DNA of 45,050 bases, from contig JAFVTU010000023.1 of the NCBI GenBank assembly GCA_017503075.1, positions 1 through 45,050 on the forward strand, written 5' to 3'. The translations under genes were made by a program, and so were the position numbers. Numbering within the stretch: position 1 is the stretch's first letter; every line of letters begins with the position of its first letter. Below the pieces are notes generated by a model. The model was not told the DNA's origin. It worked only from the letters and a program-made list of their open reading frames with translations, and searched no databases. This DNA is from Paludibacteraceae bacterium. Its GTDB lineage: Bacteria; Bacteroidota; Bacteroidia; Bacteroidales; Paludibacteraceae. This document shows, in pieces, positions 14,062 to 22,330 of this stretch.

Positions 14062-16290
14062 ATGAAAAAGATTTACTCTCTTTTCATGGCACTAAGTATT
14101 GTGCTATGTGCCATGGCTAGTTCTCCTTATGTAATGGAGAGACAATTGGCTGTTTCCAACTCTAAAGTGGTAAACAAGCAAGCAAAATTCAACCAACAAG
14201 ATCGCGAAGCTATCGCAGCAAAGCGTATGGCAAAAGCAACACCTGCATTGCAAGTGAATGGCGCTCGCCAAATTGAGGCTGTGCAAACCATCGCTAAACA
14301 AGCAATGCCTGCTAACGCTGTTCGCAAAGCTCCTGCTAAAGCCACAGAAGGGATTGTAGCTACTGACACAGTGGTTATCCTTGGAGGAGAGTGGTCGTAT
14401 GAGTATTATGCAGAGAGTGGCGACTGGTACATGGCTGTGATTGACGAAACACAAACCTACGTAGTACGTTTGGACTACTTGGCAGAGGAGAGCGGCTTTG
14501 CTGGTACATTCGGTATTGATGATTTGGATTTGGATTATTCTTACTTGACTATCTATGACACAGATGGCACCAAGACCTTCGTGGATTATGTAGAAGCAGA
14601 ATTTACAGTAACCGTTACCGAAGATAGCAAATTCTTGGAGGCAAACTTGCTATGCGAGGATAGTATCCGTTACCTCGTAAGTGCAGCAGAGTTGCCATTG
14701 CCTGAGGCAAAGGACACCGTAGAGTTGGCTTATACCAATGGTCACTTGGAGGACGGCACGCGCAGCACCGAGACTTTCCAATTCTGGGCTGACGAGAATG
14801 GTGTTTACACCTCATTCCTTATCGCTTCTGATGAAGTAGTGGGAGAATACACTCAAGACGATATGTATGTAGCTTATGCAAACTACATCATGTTTGTAGA
14901 TGGCATAGATACTACTTTCGTTGACTTCTTGGGTCTCAACTTGACTGTCACCAAAGAAGATCAAACCTATTTTGCAGACGCATACGCATTGGGCGTTGAT
15001 ACCGTTATGTATCACATCACCATGTCATATACCAAACCTGCTCCAACCGACACCATCGACATCGTAGCCACCAACATGACTATTGACGAATTCGAGTTCA
15101 TTGGTATGTATTTCTGCACCATCACCGCAAGCAACGACGAATACACCGTTACTCTCGATATGGCCAATGGTTTGCCACTAGGCGAACTCACCAGCGCAGA
15201 TTTCAATGTAGATTGGAGTTCTGTTTATCGTGTTGCAGATTCGACAGAGATTGCGTTTGAAGATATCCTCAGCGCAACTGTTACAGAAGTGGACGGACAA
15301 CGTGCTATCAAAGCTCAAGCATTGGGTGTAGATACCATTCTCTACAACTTAGATCTCAGTTATGTGTTGCCAACCGCAACTGATACCGTAGAGGTAGTAT
15401 TCACTACCCCTGCAAGTGCAGAATACTATGACTCATACGGTGATTATTATATCTATAATGAAAACGAGGAGTATATCGTAGCATTAGACATCTTTGCAGA
15501 GAAGAACGCATTGGAAGGCGAATACGAAGGCGAAGACTTTGATTATTATTACACTGAAGTAGGTCTTATCGTAGATGGCGATACTACTGGCGTGGCTGTA
15601 GCAGCAGCAAAAGCAACTATAACAAAAGTAAGCGAAGAATTAGCACATATTGACGCTGAGTTGCTCTGCGAGAACGAAGTGCTTTATTTGGTTAGCACCG
15701 ATGTAACCATGTCAAAATTAGGTTTGCAATACGATATGACAGAGGGCAAAGTAAATCGCGAATATAACCTCAATGATGAATTGACCTTCAACACCGATTA
15801 CGTAGCAGATTATGGTGAATTATATGTGGACGTAATAGCTGGTGACATGAGCGACTTGATGTCATTGCTCTTCTTCGTAAACGATACTGTAGAAGGTTTG
15901 GTACTTCCAGAAGGTACATATCCAATCAGTGATACATACGCTGAAGGTACTGTATTAGCATCTACTGGCTATGATGAAGACTATGGCGCAATGCCATCTA
16001 ACTACTGCACATTGGTTGTAGATGGAGGTAAATTGTATCTCAATGAATGTTTCTTCATGGTAGGCGGAAGTGTAGTAGTAGAGCACGTGGATGGTCACTT
16101 GAAGATTACCGTTGATGCTGTGAACTCATACGACGTTCCTGCACATATCGTATATGAGGCAAATCCAGCAGAGACAGGTTTCGAGAATATCAAAGTAAAC
16201 ACCAACGCAAGCAAAATGATTGAGAACGACCAACTCTTGATCATCAAAGACGGCGTGAAATACAATGTTATGGGTTCTGTAGTAAAATAA
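14062..16290 (+). CDS. Secreted acidic repeat protein with YNVMG C-terminal motif
   Basis: 742 residues. Signal peptide MKKIYSLFMALSIVLCAMA. An Ala/Lys/Gln-rich segment to about residue 95 is followed by several related ~100-residue beta-rich units. Each opens near DTVE/DTID and includes a GEYT.DD or GELT.ADF type segment and a DTVMYH/DTILYN/CENEVLYL type strand. The units look distantly like the middle domain of the protein at 851. The end is DQLLIIKDGVKYNVMGSVVK, closely matching the end of the 851 protein. Strongly acidic. Probably exported to the surface; no enzymatic motif is seen. Confidence 0.75.
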   Translation: MKKIYSLFMALSIVLCAMASSPYVMERQLAVSNSKVVNKQAKFNQQDREAIAAKRMAKATPALQVNGARQIEAVQTIAKQAMPANAVRKAPAKATEGIVATDTVVILGGEWSYEYYAESGDWYMAVIDETQTYVVRLDYLAEESGFAGTFGIDDLDLDYSYLTIYDTDGTKTFVDYVEAEFTVTVTEDSKFLEANLLCEDSIRYLVSAAELPLPEAKDTVELAYTNGHLEDGTRSTETFQFWADENGVYTSFLIASDEVVGEYTQDDMYVAYANYIMFVDGIDTTFVDFLGLNLTVTKEDQTYFADAYALGVDTVMYHITMSYTKPAPTDTIDIVATNMTIDEFEFIGMYFCTITASNDEYTVTLDMANGLPLGELTSADFNVDWSSVYRVADSTEIAFEDILSATVTEVDGQRAIKAQALGVDTILYNLDLSYVLPTATDTVEVVFTTPASAEYYDSYGDYYIYNENEEYIVALDIFAEKNALEGEYEGEDFDYYYTEVGLIVDGDTTGVAVAAAKATITKVSEELAHIDAELLCENEVLYLVSTDVTMSKLGLQYDMTEGKVNREYNLNDELTFNTDYVADYGELYVDVIAGDMSDLMSLLFFVNDTVEGLVLPEGTYPISDTYAEGTVLASTGYDEDYGAMPSNYCTLVVDGGKLYLNECFFMVGGSVVVEHVDGHLKITVDAVNSYDVPAHIVYEANPAETGFENIKVNTNASKMIENDQLLIIKDGVKYNVMGSVVK

Positions 16291-16311
16291 TTACTCATCA
16301 CATACACAGTC

Positions 16312-16345
16312 AAGGAGGGTGCTACGGCATCCTCCTTTTTTATAG
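16312..16345 (+). terminator. Terminator after the 14062 gene
   Basis: AAGGAGG-TGC and GCA-CCTCCTT pair with single mismatches, followed by TTTTTA. Confidence 0.85.
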
Positions 16346-16368
16346 AAAACATTTTTTCAGACTATTTG

Positions 16369-16400
16369 TTTGTATATGTCCAAAAAAAGCAGTACCTTTG
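16369..16400 (+). promoter_or_regulatory. Promoter of tyrS
   Basis: TTTG (16369-16372), 20 bases, TACCTTTG (16393-16400), preceded by an A run and GCAG as in the rplS and tRNA-Gln(TTG) promoters. Confidence 0.88.
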
Positions 16401-16440
16401 CACGGTTTTTTGATTATACACCTTATTATATATATAAGCA

Positions 16441-17736
16441 ATGAAGAATTTTGTAGAAGAATTGCGTTGGCGTGGCATGTTGCAAGACATGATGCCAGGC
16501 ACCGAAGAACAACTGATGAAAGAACCTACTGCTGCATACTTGGGTATTGACCCTACTGCAGATAGTTTGCATATTGGGCACCTCTGCGGTATCATGATGC
16601 TCAAGCACCTGCAAAATGCAGGTCACAAACCCATCGCGCTGATTGGTGGTGCAACAGGTATGATTGGCGACCCAAGTGGCAAATCAGCCGAGCGTAACCT
16701 GCTGGACGAACCTACCCTACGCCACAACCAAGAGTGCATTAAGAAGCAACTAGAGCGTTTCCTCAACTTCGGCGAAGGCGAGAATGCTGCTGAGCTCGTA
16801 AACAACTACGACTGGATGAAGGACTACACCTTCCTCGACTTTGCACGCGAAGTGGGCAAACTCATCACCGTCAACTATATGATGGCAAAAGACTCTGTTA
16901 AAAAACGCTTCAATGGCGAGTATAGCCAAGGTATGTCGTTCACAGAGTTCACCTATCAACTGCTCCAAGGATACGACTACGTATATCTCAACAAGCACAA
17001 GAACTGCAAACTCCAAATGGGTGGTAGCGACCAATGGGGAAACATCACCACAGGTACCGAGCTCATCAAGAAGATGGGTGGCGGTGAGGTTTTTGCATTG
17101 ACTTGCCCACTCATTACCAAAGCTGACGGCGGTAAGTTCGGTAAGACCGAGAGTGGCAACGTATGGCTCGACCGCAAATACACCAGCCCATATCGTTTCT
17201 ATCAGTTCTGGCTCAACGTGAGCGATGATGATGCCAAACGCTATATCCGCATCTTCACTTGCCTCGACAAAGAGACCATCGACGCACTCATCGCAGCACA
17301 CGACGAGGCACCACACATGCGTACCTTGCAAAAGCGATTGGCAGAAGAGGTGACCGTGATGGTACATAGCCGCGAAGATTATGAGGCAGCCGTAGAGGCA
17401 AGCAACATCTTGTTTGGCAATGCGACACACGAGGCACTAAGCAAACTAGACGAGGAGATGTTCCTGCAAGTATTTGACGGCGTGGAGAAATACGAAATTA
17501 GCCGCGAAGACATTGAGGCAGGTATTCCTCCACTCGACCTATTGGCAGAGAAAACCAAGATCTTCCCATCCAAAGGCGAAGCACGCAAGATGATTATCGC
17601 CAACGGCTTCTCTATCAACAAGGAGAAATTCACCGACCCACAAAAGGCAATCACCATTGATATGCTCCTCAATGGCAAATACCTGCTCTGCCAAAAAGGT
17701 AAAAAGAATTACTATATTGTAGAAGTAAAAGGATAA
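16441..17736 (+). CDS. tyrS: Tyrosyl-tRNA synthetase
   Basis: 431 residues, usual for the bacterial enzyme. The class I HIGH motif appears as LHIGHL (about 47-52), and the KMSKS loop as KFGKTESGN (about 233-241). GGSDQWGNI and YDYVYL belong to the tyrosine and tRNA binding core. The last ~65 residues, starting at [19 protein letters not shown], form the S4 RNA-binding domain. The enzyme charges tRNA-Tyr. It has its own promoter and a short leader, and is followed by two palindromic elements. Confidence 0.97.
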   Translation: MKNFVEELRWRGMLQDMMPGTEEQLMKEPTAAYLGIDPTADSLHIGHLCGIMMLKHLQNAGHKPIALIGGATGMIGDPSGKSAERNLLDEPTLRHNQECIKKQLERFLNFGEGENAAELVNNYDWMKDYTFLDFAREVGKLITVNYMMAKDSVKKRFNGEYSQGMSFTEFTYQLLQGYDYVYLNKHKNCKLQMGGSDQWGNITTGTELIKKMGGGEVFALTCPLITKADGGKFGKTESGNVWLDRKYTSPYRFYQFWLNVSDDDAKRYIRIFTCLDKETIDALIAAHDEAPHMRTLQKRLAEEVTVMVHSREDYEAAVEASNILFGNATHEALSKLDEEMFLQVFDGVEKYEISREDIEAGIPPLDLLAEKTKIFPSKGEARKMIIANGFSINKEKFTDPQKAITIDMLLNGKYLLCQKGKKNYYIVEVKG

Positions 17737-17737
17737 T

Positions 17738-17783
17738 GGACGCCCATTGGGCTATTGGATAATGGACGGCTAACGCCTATTGG
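17738..17783. repeat. Two GGAC-hairpin-TATTGG elements after tyrS
   Basis: 17738-17758: GGAC, GCCC-ATT-GGGC, TATTGG. 17764-17783: GGAC, GGC-TAAC-GCC, TATTGG. They are spaced by ATAAT and begin two bases after the tyrS stop. Confidence 0.8.
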
Positions 17784-17799
17784 GTAATGGCTATAGACA

Positions 17800-17835
17800 G
17801 AAAATCAGCGAAGCAGGAGTTTCGCTGATTTTCGT
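17800..17835 (+). terminator. Probable terminator of tyrS
   Basis: GAAAATCAGCGAA pairs with TTCGCTGATTTTC over 13 bp around an 8-base loop. The T tract lies mostly inside the stem, so strength is uncertain. Confidence 0.6.
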
Positions 17836-17893
17836 TTAGAGAGGGTATTTCGTAATAAAAAGGTATCATTTGTTATGAAAACAACGGTGGAAA

Positions 17894-17924
17894 TTGTGTA
17901 TTTGCTTAAAATATCGTACCTTTG
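17894..17924 (+). promoter_or_regulatory. Promoter of the PCMD protein
   Basis: TACCTTTG (17917-17924) with TTG (17894-17896) 20 bases upstream. A second TTTG at 17901 is too close. Confidence 0.7.
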
Positions 17925-17985
17925 CAGCACATTTTGCTTCGCCTTGGTGCGGAGCTATTATTATGCAAATCACACTCGTTGAATA

Positions 17986-18936
17986 ATGAAAAAAGTATTT
18001 CTACTCTTTTTTTTATGCCTAACAGTAGGCATGTATGCAGAACGAATTGACACTATTCCCTTCGGAGATATGGAGAGTTGGGCAGTTCGTTACATCAAAG
18101 AATCCAAACTTTTAGGCGGTCAAACCAAAACACTGTATGCTTTAGCCCCTACCGACACCATTTGGGAAAACGGTTCTTATACCTACGGATTGAACGGCAA
18201 TCCTTGGGCAACCAGCAACGCCTATGCCAATGTGATTGGCATTGAGAAAGCCGCAGGCACTATGACACCCGAAGCAAGAGAAGATGGGGGTACATGTTGC
18301 CGTATGGATGTGGACTTGCTAGGTGTTCGCGTGATGGGAATAATTGATATACAAGTACTTGTGCCAGGCACATTGTTCACAGGACGCAATCTTGAACCTA
18401 TCACTACTGCCGCTGACCCATATCAAAACATTGACTTTGGAGTACCATTCACTGAGCGACCAAGTGCTTTGCAGTTTGATTATAAATGCATCATCTCCCC
18501 TGAGAATTGGATATGGTTTGCTAAAGGTACTGCTAAGCCAAAAAAACTAGAAGGACACGACGAGGCAGAAGCATATCTATATTTGCAACATCGCTGGGAG
18601 GATGAGAAAGGCAAGATTCACTCTATCCGCGTAGGCACTGCCTACGAACGCTTCACCGAAGATCAACTCACATGGGTAAATGGTCATCGCATACCTATCC
18701 ACTATGGCGATATCACGGGTGAACCTTGGTACGAAGATTATATGGGCTTCAAGTGTATGCAACGCGCTGTGAATTCGAGAGGCAAAGTGACCCCCATCAT
18801 CGAAGAAGGTTGGGACGGCACACTAGAACCTACTCACCTCGTTATCATGCTCACTTCGGGTAAATACGAAGCATTCGTCGGCAAGGAAGGCAACGTGTTT
18901 TGGGTAGATAATGTGAGTCTAGTGTACGAAGATTAA
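17986..18936 (+). CDS. PCMD-domain secreted protein (putative carbohydrate metabolism)
   Basis: 316 residues. Signal peptide MKKVFLLFFLCLTVGMYA. The mature part starts with IPFGDMESWAVRYIKESKLLG and contains NPWATSNAY, FTGRN, FGVPFTERPSALQFDYK and a C-terminal VFWVDNVSLVYE. These are features of the PCMD beta-sandwich family (Pfam 13201), which is found in Bacteroidetes exported proteins near glycan genes and whose exact role is unsettled. No SusC/SusD pair is present here. It has its own promoter. Confidence 0.75.
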   Translation: MKKVFLLFFLCLTVGMYAERIDTIPFGDMESWAVRYIKESKLLGGQTKTLYALAPTDTIWENGSYTYGLNGNPWATSNAYANVIGIEKAAGTMTPEAREDGGTCCRMDVDLLGVRVMGIIDIQVLVPGTLFTGRNLEPITTAADPYQNIDFGVPFTERPSALQFDYKCIISPENWIWFAKGTAKPKKLEGHDEAEAYLYLQHRWEDEKGKIHSIRVGTAYERFTEDQLTWVNGHRIPIHYGDITGEPWYEDYMGFKCMQRAVNSRGKVTPIIEEGWDGTLEPTHLVIMLTSGKYEAFVGKEGNVFWVDNVSLVYED

Positions 18937-18997
18937 GCACATAATACGAGATTTTGCAAAGAAAATAGCATTTTTTTTGAAAAAAAGCAGCAAATAA

Positions 18998-19029
18998 TTT
19001 GGTCAATTCAAAAAAAAGCAGTACCTTTG
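18998..19029 (+). promoter_or_regulatory. Promoter of tRNA-Gln(TTG)
   Basis: TTTG (18998-19001), 20 bases, TACCTTTG (19022-19029), with the GGTCAATTC, A run, GCAG spacer also seen before rplS. The primary transcript would carry about 125 bases of structured leader before the tRNA. Confidence 0.88.
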
Positions 19030-19070
19030 CACCCGCTTTCGAAAAGAAAGAATGAAAACCACCTCAAAAC

Positions 19071-19150
19071 TAAATCAAAACGCGTTTTGATTTAAGAGGA
19101 AAAACAAACGAAGCGCACCACTTGCGTAGCAAGTCAATTCGCGTAGTTTG
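19071..19150. repeat. 24-base perfect palindrome plus nested hairpin before tRNA-Gln(TTG)
   Basis: TAAATCAAAACG is followed directly by its reverse complement (19071-19094), then AGAGGAA. A nested structure follows: AAACAAAC ... ACTTGC-GTA-GCAAGT ... GTTTGTTT. The layout (palindrome, AGAGGAA, nested hairpin) equals that at 13492-13568 next to the other tRNA-Gln gene. Confidence 0.8.
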
Positions 19151-19159
19151 TTTTGACGA

Positions 19160-19231
19160 TGACCAATGGTATAAAGGCTATTACGTCAGATTTTGGTTCT
19201 GAAAATCTTGGTTCGATTCCAGGTTGGTCAA
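19160..19231 (+). tRNA. tRNA-Gln (anticodon TTG)
   Basis: Acceptor TGACCAA/TTGGTCA with discriminator A, anticodon stem TCAGA/TCTGA with loop TTTTGGT (anticodon TTG, reads CAA), and T-arm GGTTCGATTCC. CCA is not encoded. Together with the gene at 13176 it covers both glutamine codons. Confidence 0.95.
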
Positions 19232-19239
19232 CTAAAGAA

Positions 19240-19261
19240 GCCCGTCCAAACGGGCTTTTTT
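19240..19261 (+). terminator. Terminator after tRNA-Gln(TTG)
   Basis: GCCCGT-CCAA-ACGGGC followed by seven T. Confidence 0.9.
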
Positions 19262-19311
19262 TGAGAGAAATCTCAACGTGTGATGGGATACGGGCAGCCA
19301 CACCAACAGTA

Positions 19312-19365
19312 GTTTAAAGTTTAGAGGACGCTCGCACAGCGAGCTACAGTTTAGAGTTTAAAGGC
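19312..19365. repeat. GGAC-hairpin-TACAG element in a TTTAGAG array
   Basis: GGAC, GCTCGC-ACA-GCGAGC, TACAG (19326-19349), flanked by GTTTAAAGTTTAGA and TTTAGAGTTTAAAG. Confidence 0.8.
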
Positions 19366-19405
19366 TGGGAATTCTGCCCTATTATTGAGTAACACTTTAT
19401 AAAAA

Positions 19406-19993
19406 ATGAAAACATTTGAATTGGTAGGTACTCCACGTAGCGAGTACGGCAAGAAAGCTGCTAAGACTTTCCGCAAAGAGAACCTCGTACCTTGCAACCT
19501 CTATGGCAATGGCGAGAACGTGACTTTCACTGTAACTGTTGACGATGTACGCAAACTCATCTACACTCCTGACACCATGGCAGTGGCTTTGACCATTGGC
19601 GAGGCTAAGAAGATGGCGGTAGTAAAAGAGTTGCAATTCCACCCAGTAAGCGAGCAATTGCTTCATATTGACTTCCTCGAAGTAACTGAGGATAAGCCTG
19701 TAACCGTAGCTATCCCTGTACAATTGCAAGGTCACGCAGAAGGTGTGAAAGCCGGTGGTAAATTGGCTCTTGAGATGAAGAAGCTGAAAGTGAACGGTAT
19801 CTACACACAAATTCCTAATCGCGTTGAAATCGACGTTACCAACCTCGGTTTGGGTAAGAAATTGTATGTAGGCGAAGTTAAACTCGAAGGTCTAAAACTG
19901 ATGAACCCTGCAGATTCTTGCGTTGCTCGCGTGAAAGCAACTCGCGCAAGCCAACAAGCTGCAGCTGCAGATGCTAAGGGCAAAAAGAAATAA
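19406..19993 (+). CDS. rplY: Large ribosomal subunit protein bL25 (long Ctc form)
   Basis: 195 residues: an N-terminal L25 5S-rRNA-binding domain (about 1-92) plus the C-terminal TL5/Ctc beta domain (about 100-180). Visible motifs are RSEYGKKAAKTFRKENLVPC, LYGNGEN, HPVSEQLLHIDFLEV and PVQLQGHAEGVKAGGKL. The tail is Ala/Lys-rich. It is followed by pth, the common bacterial order. No promoter was found directly before it; the previous one serves the tRNA, which has a terminator. Confidence 0.95.
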   Translation: MKTFELVGTPRSEYGKKAAKTFRKENLVPCNLYGNGENVTFTVTVDDVRKLIYTPDTMAVALTIGEAKKMAVVKELQFHPVSEQLLHIDFLEVTEDKPVTVAIPVQLQGHAEGVKAGGKLALEMKKLKVNGIYTQIPNRVEIDVTNLGLGKKLYVGEVKLEGLKLMNPADSCVARVKATRASQQAAAADAKGKKK

Positions 19994-20021
19994 TATACAC
20001 CACTCATAAGAGCGGTAAAAG

Positions 20022-20056
20022 AAAAGAGTGGAAAAGGTTTCTTTCCACTCTTTTTA
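20022..20056 (+). terminator. Terminator after rplY
   Basis: AAAAGAGTGGAAA pairs with TTTCCACTCTTTT, followed by T. Some read-through into pth is likely, since no promoter is seen before pth. Confidence 0.8.
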
Positions 20057-20105
20057 GTTTAGAGGACGGCGCGATGCGCCTACTGTTTAGTGTTTAGAGT
20101 TTAGT
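20056..20105. repeat. GGAC-hairpin-TACTG element before pth
   Basis: GGAC, GGCGC-GAT-GCGCC, TACTG (20064-20085) in a TTTAGAG/GTTTAGT 7-base array that ends 3 bases before the pth start codon, so the array replaces the usual ribosome-binding region. Confidence 0.8.
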
Positions 20106-20108
20106 GAT

Positions 20109-20672
20109 ATGAAATATCTAATTGTTGGATTAGGAAATATCGGCGATGAATATGCCAATACACGCCATAATATCGGTTTTATGATGGCCGATGCATTTGC
20201 AGAAAGCAAGAATGCAACGTGGGAAGACAAACGCTATGGCTTTGTAGCGCGTTGCCGTGCAAAAAGTGCTGAAATCATCTTACTCAAGCCATCAACATAT
20301 ATGAACCTTAGCGGTAATGCTGTGCGCTATTGGCTACAACAAGAGAAAATCCCTGTGGAGAATATGTTGGTACTGGTAGATGATTTGAACTTGCCTTTTG
20401 GTAGTATCCGTATGCGCAAACAAGGTAGCAATGGAGGTCACAACGGTTTAGGACATATTCAACAAGTGCTTGGTACACAGAATTATGCACGCCTTCGCTT
20501 TGGTATTGGTAACGATTTCAACAAAGGTGCACAATGCAACTTCGTTCTCGGCGAATGGAGTGAGGAAGAGAAGAAAACGCTGCCCGATCGACTCAAATTA
20601 GTGAGCGAAATCATACCCTCCTTCTGCCTACAAGGCATGGATCGCACCATGAACCAATACAATGGCAAATAA
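20109..20672 (+). CDS. pth: Peptidyl-tRNA hydrolase
   Basis: 187 residues. The catalytic set is in place: N10 in GLGN, H20 in NTRHNIGF, and the aspartate pair at 91-92 in [22 protein letters not shown] and [12 protein letters not shown] are also diagnostic. The enzyme frees tRNA from peptidyl-tRNA that drops off the ribosome. It lies between rplY and the S4-domain gene, with palindromic elements in both gaps. Confidence 0.97.
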   Translation: MKYLIVGLGNIGDEYANTRHNIGFMMADAFAESKNATWEDKRYGFVARCRAKSAEIILLKPSTYMNLSGNAVRYWLQQEKIPVENMLVLVDDLNLPFGSIRMRKQGSNGGHNGLGHIQQVLGTQNYARLRFGIGNDFNKGAQCNFVLGEWSEEEKKTLPDRLKLVSEIIPSFCLQGMDRTMNQYNGK

Positions 20673-20717
20673 GTTTAGAGGACGCTGCTAATGCAGCTAT
20701 TGTTTAGTGTTTAGAGA
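20672..20717. repeat. GGAC-hairpin-TATTG element between pth and the S4 gene
   Basis: GGAC, GCTGC-TAAT-GCAGC, TATTG (20680-20702), flanked by AGTTTAGA and TTTAGTGTTTAGAG. The element fills almost the entire intergenic gap. Confidence 0.8.
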
Positions 20718-20723
20718 TTCAGG

Positions 20724-21140
20724 ATGGAGGTCAGAGTAGATAAATACCTTTGGGCAATGCGGATTTACAAAACCCGTTCAATTGCCACTGACGCCTGCAA
20801 ATGTGGGCGTGTGAAGATGAACGGCGTAGAACTCAAACCCAGCCGAGTATTTCATGTGGGTGATATATTTACTGTCCGCAAAGGTCCTATTACCTACACC
20901 TATCGCATATTACAGCTACATAACAATCGATTGGGAGCAAAAATGGTACCAGAGTACCTACAAGACATTACGCCTAAAGAGCAATTAGAACTACTGGAAC
21001 TGGCTCGTTATGCAGCACAAAGCGGACGAGATAGAGGTACAGGACGCCCTACTAAGAAAGACAGACGAGAAATAGAGCAGTTTTTCTCGGATGACTACAA
21101 CTATTTATTAGACGAAGACTATGATTTTGAAGAAGAATAA
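20724..21140 (+). CDS. S4-domain RNA-binding protein, Hsp15/HslR-like
   Basis: 138 residues. The N-terminal S4 domain (VRVDKYLWAMRIYKTRS, then CKCGRVKMNG and FHVGDIFTVRK, about 3-60) matches the HslR family, which in E. coli binds 50S subunits carrying stalled nascent chains. The C-terminus has GRPTKKDRREIEQFF and an acidic tail. Pairing with pth, another rescue enzyme, fits that role. The 3' end overlaps the next gene by 20 bases. Confidence 0.88.
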   Translation: MEVRVDKYLWAMRIYKTRSIATDACKCGRVKMNGVELKPSRVFHVGDIFTVRKGPITYTYRILQLHNNRLGAKMVPEYLQDITPKEQLELLELARYAAQSGRDRGTGRPTKKDRREIEQFFSDDYNYLLDEDYDFEEE

Positions 21141-21567
21141 TATTGCCGAGTATATCCTATACCTCTGGCAAATAGAGGATTATCTACGCGCCTTTCCTCA
21201 GCAATCAGAAGCAACTCAAGAGTTGCAGGACTTGAGCAACATGATGCACCAAGAGAATATTATGGAAGGAGGACACCTGCAATTGGCACAAAATGCTTTG
21301 GCAGAATTGGAAGATTTACATAACGACCTCTTGGATCAAGAAGCCACGTATCGTGCAGCAATGATTCAACTTACCCCATCGCTCAATCTACTGAAAGCAA
21401 AAACCAATCGTCCTACAATGAGCGATGTGGAAGCATGCCTGATATTGCTCTATCAAATTATGCTGCTCAATCTGCAGAAACGTCCGATTTCATCGGAAAC
21501 TCAACAAGTGCAGAAGCAAGCCACACAAGTGTTGCAATACTTGAGCAAAACTTACAAGGAGCAATAA
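21121..21567 (+). CDS. DUF4924 family protein
   Basis: 148 residues. The opening IAEYILYLWQIEDYLRAF is typical of this Bacteroidetes-specific helical family of unknown function. The whole chain looks alpha-helical with no membrane segment. Its start lies inside the S4 gene, indicating translational coupling. Confidence 0.75.
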   Translation: MILKKNNIAEYILYLWQIEDYLRAFPQQSEATQELQDLSNMMHQENIMEGGHLQLAQNALAELEDLHNDLLDQEATYRAAMIQLTPSLNLLKAKTNRPTMSDVEACLILLYQIMLLNLQKRPISSETQQVQKQATQVLQYLSKTYKEQ

Positions 21568-21573
21568 ACTATT

Positions 21574-21616
21574 AGACCGCTACGCTGTTGGATATTGGAC
21601 CGCCTTCGGCTGTTAG
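21574..21616. repeat. Two diverged hairpin elements (TGTTGG and TGTTAG variants)
   Basis: AGAC-CGC-TAC-GC-TGTTGG (21574-21591) and GGACC, GCC-TTC-GGC, TGTTAG (21597-21616). The layout is that of the GGAC family with a changed right flank. They lie just before the nth start, so a longer nth frame beginning at a TTG here is not real. Confidence 0.6.
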
Positions 21617-21627
21617 AATTTAGACAC

Positions 21628-22266
21628 ATGAAGACCAAAGAACGATATGAAAGGGCATTGGCGTGGTTTGAAGCAAACATGCCCGTTGCTGAGAGCGAGT
21701 TGCATTTTGAAAATGAATACCAGCTCTTGGTAGCTGTAATGTTATCTGCTCAATGTACCGACAAACGAGTTAATTTGGTCACTCCAGCTCTATTTGAGGC
21801 CTACCCTACTATTGCAGATTTAGCCGAATCCACCGCAGAAGATGTGCTCAAATATATCCGTTCGGTGAGTTATCCAAACAGCAAAGCCGAGCACTTAGTT
21901 CAAATGGCGAAGCGTGTGGCGGAAGTATATGAAGGCAAAATCCCAGATACCCGTGAAGAATTGCAAACGTTGGCAGGTGTGGGACGCAAAACAGCCAATG
22001 TGGTATTAGCAGTATGGTGGAACCAACCTACTATGGCGGTAGATACGCATATCTTCCGTGTCGCTGAACGTATCGGATTGACTACTAAAGCAAAGAATCC
22101 ACTAGATAGCGAGAAACAACTTATCAAATATATCCCCGAAGACATCATACCCAAAGCGCACCATTGGCTCTTATTGCATGGTCGCTATACCTGCCAAGCT
22201 CGTACTCCTAAGTGCGAGAAGTGCGGATTAAACACAATTTGCAGGTATTTTTCTCAAAAAAAATAA
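21628..22266 (+). CDS. nth: Endonuclease III
   Basis: 212 residues from the ATG at 21628. Helix-hairpin-helix LAGVGRKTANVV with the catalytic lysine is followed by AVDTHIFRV with the catalytic aspartate. The C-terminal [4Fe-4S] ligands are spaced C-x6-C-x2-C-x5-C. The enzyme removes oxidised pyrimidines and nicks abasic sites in base excision repair. It is last in the rplY to nth gene run. Confidence 0.96.
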   Translation: MKTKERYERALAWFEANMPVAESELHFENEYQLLVAVMLSAQCTDKRVNLVTPALFEAYPTIADLAESTAEDVLKYIRSVSYPNSKAEHLVQMAKRVAEVYEGKIPDTREELQTLAGVGRKTANVVLAVWWNQPTMAVDTHIFRVAERIGLTTKAKNPLDSEKQLIKYIPEDIIPKAHHWLLLHGRYTCQARTPKCEKCGLNTICRYFSQKK

Positions 22267-22273
22267 TATACTC

Positions 22274-22304
22274 TTGCATAAATGCAAGAAATTTACTAAC
22301 TTTG
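22274..22304 (+). promoter_or_regulatory. Promoter of tamB with overlapping palindrome
   Basis: TTG (22274-22276), 20 bases, TAACTTTG (22297-22304). CTTGCAT-AA-ATGCAAG (22273-22288) is a perfect 7-bp inverted repeat over the -33 box and could be an operator, or a hairpin ending the nth transcript. Confidence 0.7.
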
Positions 22305-22330
22305 CGCAATTTTTACTTTGGAGTAATTTT

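Noticed and set aside
21595-21627. TTG start for nth at 21595
   Set aside because: It lies in a palindromic element and the ATG at 21628 gives the usual endonuclease III N-terminus.
22274-22330. ATG-like start at 22274 for tamB
   Set aside because: This stretch is the promoter and its -7 box; translation from here would need another upstream promoter, which is not seen.
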